A DNA stretch of 64,000 nucleotides from Mycoplana rhizolycopersici (GTDB taxonomy: Bacteria > Pseudomonadota > Alphaproteobacteria > Rhizobiales > Rhizobiaceae): contig NZ_JABXYK010000018.1 of assembly GCF_013378445.1 (NCBI RefSeq), forward strand, positions 22,792 to 86,791. The letters are read 5' to 3'. This document shows, piece after piece, positions 17,624-24,403 of this stretch (positions are counted from its first letter, which is position 1; every line of letters begins with the position of its first letter). Below the pieces are notes generated by a model. That model had not been told where the DNA came from and ran no database searches. It was given only the letters and a program-made list of their open reading frames with translations. Made by a program: the position numbers and the translations under genes.

Positions 17624-19180
17624 CTATTGAGGATCGCCTGGTTGCGTCTGCCCGTCGTTCTGAGGCGTGTCTTCGGGCTTGGCGTCCATGAGACGGACGG
17701 CCCTCGGGCCGAGAGAATCGGAGATGTCGTTCCAGATCAGCCGCAGGCGGCGGACATGGAGATCGTCGCCGATCCAGCGCATGACATGCTCGATGCATTT
17801 CGTGGTCTGCTCGGGACTGGTCCCGATGACCTTGCGCGCCCAGATGCAGAATTCGTCGATGGACGCGGGGCTGATCTTCCCATCTTCGATGATCATCGGA
17901 TGACTATTGCCGATTTCCGCCACGGTACGCAGGTTGTTCGTCGCGGCAAAGAGGATCCCCGCATAGAGCGTGTCCACTTCATCAGGCTCGCCTTTGCTGT
18001 CGATCGCTCGTTCGAGGTCGAAGATAGTGCGGATGTTGAGCTCGCGCATCATCAGGAATTTTTCGATGCCGAGGATGTGGCAGAGCTGCGCCTGTGCGAC
18101 CCAGTCGATGCACTGGTAGATGCCATAGGGAGACTCGATGTGCAGCATGATCGGATTTGCCGCTGCAAGGTTCTGAACATCGTAGATGCCGCAATCCTCG
18201 AGCCGGAAACGCGTCGCAAAGTCGATACCGTCGATCACGTCCATCGGGGTGATACGCGTCACCTTCTCGAATCGGTCGTCCTCTGATTTGAACCAGCTGA
18301 TCAGATTTCGCGTCTTGGTGTAGACGAACTGTGTTGCCGAGCGCGGTGTGAGGCCGAGAATGGGAGCCAGAGCGATCCAGACACCGGAGATCTGCCCGGT
18401 ATGTTCAGGTGCCGTCGCATCGCTGTTGAGCGGGGCCAACAGCCAGAAGGGATCGGGAAGGGCGGCGAAGGCTATCATGGCAAAGACGCTGGCGGCCAGG
18501 ATTTCGCAGCTGTACTTGATGAAGGTGAAGGAGCCGAGATCGTAGACCGACAGATTGCGCAGGAAGTTGCGAACGGCGCCGACATAGGCGCCCGCAAAGG
18601 CCAGTGCCCCGATGACGATCAGATTGTCGAAACTCAGCCTCCGCCCGTCGTCCGGCACGGCGGCGACGGCGGCGGGGCAGGCTGTGAATGCCGTGGTTGC
18701 GCAGGCGCAGGTCGCATTATCGAGACCGCAGCGCACCGCTGCCATCAATGCGTCGAAACCGACATAGACGATCAGCATCAGGCCGGTTGCCGAAACGAAC
18801 AGGCCAAGATCCCGCCGGAGCCCCTGCCGGCGGATTCGGTTGAGCAGGTCGGTCAGCGGAACGCCGACAGGCAGAGGCGAGCGCGGATCCCATCCGTTCT
18901 CGATATCGACGTCTGAGAGATACTTGCTGCGCACAAACTCGAATGAGGGATTGATCCGCCTGTCTTGTCCCGATTCGAGAATGTGGCCGAACGTGTGTTC
19001 GAAGTCGTAGATCTGCCGAACCCGTTTCACCCGGATTTCCTGCCGGCTGAAAATGATCAGCGCCGGCGTCAGGATTGCGATCAGCAGCGCCCAGCCGTTG
19101 ATATGATCCCATGCGTAAAGCAGTGGCCCCAGAATATATCCATAGGTCGCAATGTCGGATGCAGCCCCCGCGCCTTCCAT
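17624..19180 (-). CDS. Unrecognised membrane protein with C-terminal soluble domain
   Basis: 518 residues, no characterised family recognised. There is one helix near 25-45 followed by a basic segment (RQEIRVKRVRQ). Four more helices lie near 128-148, 185-205, 222-242 and 266-284. A soluble domain from about 295 contains a FRLEDCGIYDVQNLAAANPIML stretch (about 343-364) reminiscent of a helix-hairpin-helix, and an IDWVAQAQLCHILGIEKF stretch after it. The loop near 150-175 is Cys-rich (CGLDNATCACATTAFTAC). The C-terminus is polar and probably disordered. It is upstream of the DUF4010 gene (35 bp) and probably co-transcribed. Confidence 0.7.
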   Translation of the reverse strand: MEGAGAASDIATYGYILGPLLYAWDHINGWALLIAILTPALIIFSRQEIRVKRVRQIYDFEHTFGHILESGQDRRINPSFEFVRSKYLSDVDIENGWDPRSPLPVGVPLTDLLNRIRRQGLRRDLGLFVSATGLMLIVYVGFDALMAAVRCGLDNATCACATTAFTACPAAVAAVPDDGRRLSFDNLIVIGALAFAGAYVGAVRNFLRNLSVYDLGSFTFIKYSCEILAASVFAMIAFAALPDPFWLLAPLNSDATAPEHTGQISGVWIALAPILGLTPRSATQFVYTKTRNLISWFKSEDDRFEKVTRITPMDVIDGIDFATRFRLEDCGIYDVQNLAAANPIMLHIESPYGIYQCIDWVAQAQLCHILGIEKFLMMRELNIRTIFDLERAIDSKGEPDEVDTLYAGILFAATNNLRTVAEIGNSHPMIIEDGKISPASIDEFCIWARKVIGTSPEQTTKCIEHVMRWIGDDLHVRRLRLIWNDISDSLGPRAVRLMDAKPEDTPQNDGQTQPGDPQ

Positions 19181-19229
19181 CTGCGTCGCCCCCGCTAGCG
19201 AGATACAGGCGCAACTCTAGGAGGTTTCC

Positions 19230-19255
19230 TGCGTCCGTTCCAGAAACCGGACGCA
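19230..19255 (-). terminator. Hairpin after the TPR-methyltransferase gene
   Basis: TGCGTCCG (19230-19237) pairs with CGGACGCA (19248-19255). It lies just after the methyltransferase stop in the minus direction. There is no T-run, so it is a weak or factor-assisted terminator. Confidence 0.4.
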
Positions 19256-19268
19256 ATCAAGGGTTGCT

Positions 19269-20090
19269 TTACTGCTCTCCGCGGTAGCGGGCGATCAACA
19301 GATGGCCGGCGATGGGTTCGCCTTCTTCCATCCGGACGGTGATGTCGGAGATCTCGACGAGACCGAAGCCGGTGGCGTCGAGGCGCTCGCGGACGTAGCG
19401 CTCGGCGTGGGCGAAGCGCTGGTGCGGGCCGACCATGAAGCCCCGGCCGGCAAAGCTATCATCCGGCAGGGTCTCCGAGGAGAAGATGAAGAGGCCGCCG
19501 GGGACGAGATTGTCCGCAGCACCGAAGAACAGCGGCTCCAGCGCGCCGAGATAGGGCAGCACGTCGGTTGCGGTGATCAGGTCGAACGGCTCGTCATCGT
19601 TGTCGTCGAGGAAGTCCACGGCCTCTGAGACATAGAGCGTTTCGTAGAGATCCTTTTCATGGGCGACTTCGACCATGTTTTCCGACAGGTCGACGCCGGT
19701 GATGTCGTCGCACATGTCGCGCAGGGCGCCGCCGGTCAAGCCGGTGCCGCAGCCGAGATCGAGCATCCGCTTGAACGGGCCGAGCTCCAGCGCCTGCAGC
19801 CGCTGCCTCACCAGGACCGGCACGGCATAGCCGAGCTGTTCGACGAGCACATCCTCGAAGACTTCCGCGTGCTGGTCGAACAACGTCGCCACATAGGCGT
19901 CCGACGCCTTCTCCGGCGTATCGCCGCGTCCCATCGAAGCGAGGCGGACGGCAGCCCCGCCGTGATCTTCCGGATCGAGCGCCAGCACCTGCGCATAGGC
20001 CGCCGCCGCCGCATCGAAATCGCCGGACTTTTCCAGGGCAAGGGCGCGGTTATAGGCTTCCGCAAGCGCTTCTTCGTCGATCTTTTTCAT
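19269..20090 (-). CDS. TPR-containing SAM-dependent methyltransferase
   Basis: 273 residues. The first 55 or so form one to two TPR motifs (EEALAEAYNRALALEKSGDF, AAAAYAQVLALDPEDHGG). The remainder is a class I methyltransferase, with motif I MLDLGCGTGLTG near residue 110, ITGVDLSENMVEVA near 138, and ITATDVLPYLG near 176. Substrate unknown; the TPR probably binds a partner or the substrate. Similar rhizobial proteins are annotated as predicted TPR methyltransferases. Confidence 0.82.
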   Translation of the reverse strand: MKKIDEEALAEAYNRALALEKSGDFDAAAAAYAQVLALDPEDHGGAAVRLASMGRGDTPEKASDAYVATLFDQHAEVFEDVLVEQLGYAVPVLVRQRLQALELGPFKRMLDLGCGTGLTGGALRDMCDDITGVDLSENMVEVAHEKDLYETLYVSEAVDFLDDNDDEPFDLITATDVLPYLGALEPLFFGAADNLVPGGLFIFSSETLPDDSFAGRGFMVGPHQRFAHAERYVRERLDATGFGLVEISDITVRMEEGEPIAGHLLIARYRGEQ

Positions 20091-20236
20091 GGCTGTCTCA
20101 TAGGGCCGGCGAAGCCGTTTGGCAATGTGCGTGTCGGCGGTGCGCCTTCACGGCGTAAGCCGAAATTGACATTTCACAATCGGAACAAAGAGGGGCATCA
20201 TTCCCTTCAACACAAATAGGAATATGGGAGGTGAAG

Positions 20237-20962
20237 ATGCCTGGCGAGGTTGCGGCGTTCTCGACGCAGACAGAGACGGAGCTGGCGCGGTCTCCCGCAC
20301 TGCCTGGCACGTCCATCGAGACGATCAACCTGATGGTGCACTACTATCGCGGCGAGATCGCGCGGATGGCGGGCTGGCGCGACAGGATCGACCGGACGAC
20401 GAACTGGGCGATTACGGTTGTGGCGGCGCTGCTGTCGGTCTCGCTATCCACGCCGAGCTCCCACCATGGCGTTCTCCTGTTTGCTATGCTGCTGGTCTCG
20501 CTGCTGCTTCTGATCGAGGCCCGGCGCTATCGATTCTTCGACCTCTACCGCACGCGGGTGCGCCAGATCGAGAAGCGGTATTTCGCCGAGTTCCTGCATC
20601 CGCGCGGCGATCTGGCGCCCGACTGGGCCGCCTCGATCGCCAGCAGCCTGCGCAAGCCGCATTTTCTCATCAGCTATCGCAATGCCATGTGCCGGAGGCT
20701 CAGGCGGAACTATTCGTGGATGTATCTGATCCTGCTTCTGGCCTGGGTGCTCAAGATATCCTCTTCGATGATGACGGATGGAACCGGCACCTTCGACGTC
20801 GCCCTGTCGTTCAATCAGGTGCTGAAGAACGCCGCGCTCGGCCCCGTTCCCGGCGGCGCGGTCCTGGTGCTGGTGGCGTGCCTCTATGGCCTCATTCTGA
20901 TCGGCGTGCTGCATCAGGACCGCGAGGAGAGTGAACGGGTGCGCGGCGAGGCGCATGTCTGA
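20237..20962 (+). CDS. DUF2270 membrane protein
   Basis: 241 residues. The DUF2270 core runs from NLMVHYYRGEIARMAGWRDRID (about 34-55) through two close helices (about 58-95) to RFFDLYRTRVRQIEKRYFAEFL. Two further helices lie near 155-175 and 210-230. Function unknown. ATG 20237 follows GGGAGG by 5 bases; the upstream GTG at 20231 would overlap that site. Monocistronic, divergent from the methyltransferase and convergent with usg. Confidence 0.8.
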   Translation: MPGEVAAFSTQTETELARSPALPGTSIETINLMVHYYRGEIARMAGWRDRIDRTTNWAITVVAALLSVSLSTPSSHHGVLLFAMLLVSLLLLIEARRYRFFDLYRTRVRQIEKRYFAEFLHPRGDLAPDWAASIASSLRKPHFLISYRNAMCRRLRRNYSWMYLILLLAWVLKISSSMMTDGTGTFDVALSFNQVLKNAALGPVPGGAVLVLVACLYGLILIGVLHQDREESERVRGEAHV

Positions 20963-21038
20963 CGGTCCGAAGAGATGGGCGGCGAGCGCTGCCAGCCCTG
21001 CCCATCGTCCCCGCGGACCGGCGCCCGTGCCTCACCGG

Positions 21039-21305
21039 TCAATGTATGATGAGCTCGCCCTTAAGGGCCCGCCATTCCGTCGCCGATATCAGCCTGCGAT
21101 GGACGTAGCGCACCGAATGAAGCGGTCCGTCCAGTTCCTCCTGCCAAAATTTCAGGAATTGCCGCATTTCCGGGAAGTCCGGCGCCAGATCGTAGTGCTG
21201 CCATACGTAGGTCTGAAGCAGGGAAGGATGGTCGGGCATGCGGTAGAGGATCTGCGCCGTCGTCAGGCCGTATCCCTTGAGCTGCATTTCCAGTTCAGGT
21301 GTCAT
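21039..21305 (-). CDS. Usg family protein
   Basis: 88-residue conserved alphaproteobacterial protein. Its whole length matches the Usg family: LKGYGLTTAQILYRMPDHPS, LLQTYVWQHYDLAPDFPEM and GPLHSVRYVHRRLISATEWR. Usg was first noted near trp genes in Caulobacter; its function is unknown and no trp genes are close here. Confidence 0.88.
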   Translation of the reverse strand: MTPELEMQLKGYGLTTAQILYRMPDHPSLLQTYVWQHYDLAPDFPEMRQFLKFWQEELDGPLHSVRYVHRRLISATEWRALKGELIIH

Positions 21306-21415
21306 TCAGGACCTCATTTCATCGCGAATGATGGTCCTTATGATTGAGCCGTCACATCGGTTAATCAATTGCTGATTATCATCGATGAAAACAAATATTT
21401 CTTGGAAAACAATGC

Positions 21416-21447
21416 CTTGGCAGCATATCGGCGCGAGTGCTGCCAAG
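21416..21447 (-). terminator. Terminator of the amino-acid ABC permease operon
   Basis: CTTGGCAGCA (21416-21425) pairs perfectly with TGCTGCCAAG (21438-21447). On the minus strand it lies 15 bp past the HisM-like gene stop and is followed by GCATTGTTTTCC. Confidence 0.65.
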
Positions 21448-21462
21448 ACCTCACTTTGCGCC

Positions 21463-22293
21463 TCAACGCTTGAGATGACGCGTCAGGCGGGCTTCAAGCC
21501 AGGCCCACAGGTTGCGGATGATTTCGACGATCATCAGGTAGAGAAGTGCTGCCCACAGATAGGTCTGATAGTCGAAGGTGCGCGAGAAGGCGCGCCGCGT
21601 CTCGCCCATCAGGTCGAAGACGGTGACGATCGCGACGATGGCGGAGCCCTTGATCATGAGGATGATTTCGTTGCCGTAGGGGCGAAGCGCGACGATAAGC
21701 GCCTGTGGAAGAATGACCCTGAAGAAGGTCACCCGCTTGGGCAGCCCGAGGGAGGCGGCGCCCTCGTGCTGGCCGCGCGGTACGCTTTCGATGGCGCCGC
21801 GCAGGATTTCCGCCTGATAGGCGGCGGTATTGAGCGTGAACGTCAGCAGCGCGCAGTTCCAGGCGTCGCGGAAGAAACCCCAGAGCCCGAGCGCCTTCAG
21901 TTCGGCCGAGAAGCTGCCGAGCCCGTAATAGACGAGAAAGAGCTGCGTCAGCAGTGGCGTGCCGCGAAAGAAATAGACATAGCCGTAGGCCAGCCAGGAC
22001 AGGACCTTGTTGTTCGACATCCGGGCAAAGGCGATCGGCAGCGAAACGATCGCCCCGAGCGTCACCGACAGCGACACCAGCAGAAGCGTCACGCCGAGTC
22101 CGGACAGGTAGCTCGGCCCGTATTTGGCGAACTTGTCCGGATCCCAGCCGTCCACGACCGTCAGGAAGATGCCAACGGCCAGCGCAAGCCAGATGCCAAG
22201 GGCGACGCTGCCGAAAAAGCGGGAAAGCGTATAGGGCTGTGCCGGAGCAGGCGGCGGGGCCTGCGGCGGGATGAGGTTGGTGACGACGCTCAT
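21463..22293 (-). CDS. Polar amino-acid ABC transporter permease (HisM-like)
   Basis: 276 residues. A proline-rich 20-residue lead precedes about five membrane helices and the permease EAA loop near residue 185 (EGAASLGLPKRVTFFRVILPQA). One of two permeases of a His/Lys/Arg/Orn-type uptake system. It overlaps the upstream permease by 4 bp. In the window there is no ATPase gene next to this set. Confidence 0.9.
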   Translation of the reverse strand: MSVVTNLIPPQAPPPAPAQPYTLSRFFGSVALGIWLALAVGIFLTVVDGWDPDKFAKYGPSYLSGLGVTLLLVSLSVTLGAIVSLPIAFARMSNNKVLSWLAYGYVYFFRGTPLLTQLFLVYYGLGSFSAELKALGLWGFFRDAWNCALLTFTLNTAAYQAEILRGAIESVPRGQHEGAASLGLPKRVTFFRVILPQALIVALRPYGNEIILMIKGSAIVAIVTVFDLMGETRRAFSRTFDYQTYLWAALLYLMIVEIIRNLWAWLEARLTRHLKR

Positions 22294-23093
22294 CGGCGCA
22301 CCTCCGAACGCTTCACGCGGCTTTCAATGGCTGAAAAAGCCAGTGACGACAGGAAAGCAAGAACGAGGAACAGCGCGCAGGCAATGCCGTAGAACAGGAA
22401 GGCCTCCTTGGTGACGCGCGCGGCGATACCGGTCTGCCGCAGGATGTCGGAGAGGCCGACGACGGAGACGAGTGCCGTATCTTTCAGGAGCGCCATCCAC
22501 AGATTGCCGAGGCCGGGAAGAGCGATGCGGACGAGTTGCGGCAGGATGACGAGGCGCATCGTGCGGCCATGATGCAGGCCGAGCGCGTAGCCGGCCTCGT
22601 ATTGGCCGCGCGGTATCGCCTTGAAGGCGGACAGCAGCACTTCCGAGCAATAGGCGGAAAAGACGACGCCCAGCGCGATCATGCCGGCGAAGAAGGCATT
22701 GATTTCGATCGCGCCCTGATATCCCAGCGCGGACAGCAGGTTCTGCACGAGGATCTGAAGGCCGTAGTAGACGATGAACAGCGTCAGGAGTTCCGGCAGG
22801 CCGCGAAAGATGGTGGTGTAGATGTCGGCAGCCATCCGCAGCGAGCGTTCTTCGGATTGCTTCGCCAGCGCGATGAAGAAACCGATCAGAAGGCCGACCG
22901 GCAGCGTGGCGACGGCAAGGCTGGCGGTGACGAGAAAGCCGACCGCGATCTCATCGCCCCAGCCGGTGTCGCCGCAAGCCAGCAGGGTGCCCTCTGCGAA
23001 CCAGCGAAACACGCCGGCGGGACCGCACAGGGGATCGATGAAACCTAAAAATGCGGAGACCGCCTCCGCTATGGCGGAAAAGAACCCGCTCAT
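22290..23093 (-). CDS. Polar amino-acid ABC transporter permease (HisQ-like)
   Basis: 267 residues, about five helices, with the EAA-type loop YEAGYALGLHHGRTMRLVILPQL near residue 180. An extra N-terminal segment (residues 1-50) contains two cysteines (DPLCGP, LACGDTGWG) and may be periplasmic. Stop overlaps the next permease by 4 bp. The substrate-binding protein gene lies upstream, separated by a strong terminator at 23179-23202. Confidence 0.9.
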   Translation of the reverse strand: MSGFFSAIAEAVSAFLGFIDPLCGPAGVFRWFAEGTLLACGDTGWGDEIAVGFLVTASLAVATLPVGLLIGFFIALAKQSEERSLRMAADIYTTIFRGLPELLTLFIVYYGLQILVQNLLSALGYQGAIEINAFFAGMIALGVVFSAYCSEVLLSAFKAIPRGQYEAGYALGLHHGRTMRLVILPQLVRIALPGLGNLWMALLKDTALVSVVGLSDILRQTGIAARVTKEAFLFYGIACALFLVLAFLSSLAFSAIESRVKRSEVRR

Positions 23094-23171
23094 GCCAAAA
23101 GAACCCCCACGGCGCTTTGCGCTCGTCGTTAAGGCGCTTGTGAACGCCTTTCATTTCAGGCTGTTCTCAAA

Positions 23172-23202
23172 CAAAAAAGACGGGAGGGCAAGCCCTCCCG
23201 TC
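23172..23202 (-). terminator. Intercistronic terminator between binding protein and permease genes
   Basis: GACGGGAGGGC and GCCCTCCCGTC (23179-23189 and 23192-23202) form a perfect stem of 10-11 bp, followed on the minus strand by TTTTTTG. It lies between the binding-protein stop (23264) and the permease start (23093), and would make the binding protein far more abundant than the permeases. Confidence 0.85.
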
Positions 23203-23263
23203 CACAGAATGCGCTATAGGCCCTTACCGGGCCACAAAAACCCGGCATGGCCGGGCGGCCAGA

Positions 23264-24046
23264 TCACTCGCCGTAGACGTCGAAGGGGAAGTACTTGGCG
23301 TTGATTTCCTGGTACTTGCCGCTGGCGCGGATCCCGGCGATCGCCTTGGTGAACTTGTCGGCAAGATCGGTCTCGCCCTTGCGCACGGCAATGCCGGCGC
23401 CGTCGCCGTTGATGACCGGATCGACCGGCAGCGTGCCGAGCAGCTTGCAGCATGCGCCGTCATCGCTCTTCAGCCATTCGGAAAGCACGACCACGTCGTC
23501 GATGACGGCGTCGATGCGGCCGTTCGCGATGTCGAGCTTGTACTCGTCGGCCGTCGGATAGAGCTTGAGCTCTGCACCCTTCATGTGCGCTTCGGCATAG
23601 TTGGAATGGGTGGTCGAGGACTGCGCGCCGAGCATCTTTCCGGCAAGCGCTTCCGGGGTCGCGGCGGTGATGTCGGAGTCCTTCGGGACCACGATCGCCG
23701 GCGGCGTGTTATAGTACTTAGCGGAGAAGTCGACCTTCTGCTTGCGCTCTTCGGTGATCGACATCGAAGCGATGATGGCGTCGAATTTCTTGGCTTCGAG
23801 GGCCGGAATGATGCCGTCCCAGTCCTGGGTGACGAAGGTGCACTCGGCCTTCATCTCTTCGCAAAGCGCCTTGGCAATGTCGATGTCGAAGCCGGTCAGC
23901 GTGCCGTCCGCTTCAAGATTATTGAAGGGCGGGTAGGCGCCTTCGGTTCCGATGATGATCTTTTCACCATCGGCCATCGCAGCCCCTGCCATCAGCGTGA
24001 AGACGGCGGCCGACGCGGCCATGGTGAGACGTTTTGAAATGCGCAT
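23264..24046 (-). CDS. Periplasmic basic amino-acid binding protein (Lys/Arg/Orn/His type)
   Basis: 260 residues. Signal peptide to about residue 25 (LMAGAAMADG). The mature protein follows the type II periplasmic binding fold: GTEGAYPPFNNLEADGTLTGFDID (about 33-56), QDWDGIIPALEAKKFDAIIASMSIT (about 75-99), and C-terminal AVRKGETDLADKF. Close to the LAO/His-binding family, so lysine, arginine, ornithine or histidine is the likely ligand. GAGAGG lies before the ATG. Feeds the two downstream permeases. Confidence 0.92.
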   Translation of the reverse strand: MRISKRLTMAASAAVFTLMAGAAMADGEKIIIGTEGAYPPFNNLEADGTLTGFDIDIAKALCEEMKAECTFVTQDWDGIIPALEAKKFDAIIASMSITEERKQKVDFSAKYYNTPPAIVVPKDSDITAATPEALAGKMLGAQSSTTHSNYAEAHMKGAELKLYPTADEYKLDIANGRIDAVIDDVVVLSEWLKSDDGACCKLLGTLPVDPVINGDGAGIAVRKGETDLADKFTKAIAGIRASGKYQEINAKYFPFDVYGE

Positions 24047-24403
24047 TTCGATCCTCTCTTTTTTGATCCGGCGGGTTTGTTTTCATTTTCGCCGGTATGC
24101 GTACGGACGCCGGTGTGGTCCGATTGGGCAGATAATCGACTGCTTATTGAGCAAAAATCAACGGCTAATCGTATGACAAATGAAGCGCCGTCGCAGCCTT
24201 GTGGATTTCGGAACCGTTGGACGCGAGCGACGTTCATTCCGGGCCTGCATGAATGTGGAGGCAACGCAACGTTCATCGGCAGTTCAGCCGGTGTGGATAG
24301 GCTCGACATGACGAATCGGATCCTGCGGTTGAAACACAAAATCGCCCGGAATCACTGACTCACCGCTCGCCACGATGGGATCATCGGAGACAAGGAAGAC
24401 ATT
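24047..24403. other. 357-bp divergent regulatory region
   Basis: Lies between the binding-protein gene (minus) and the OmpA-family gene (plus). On the minus strand TTGATT and GATTAT near 24130-24165 are spaced 18 bp and could be the binding-protein promoter, but this is weak. No gene is supported here. Confidence 0.4.
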
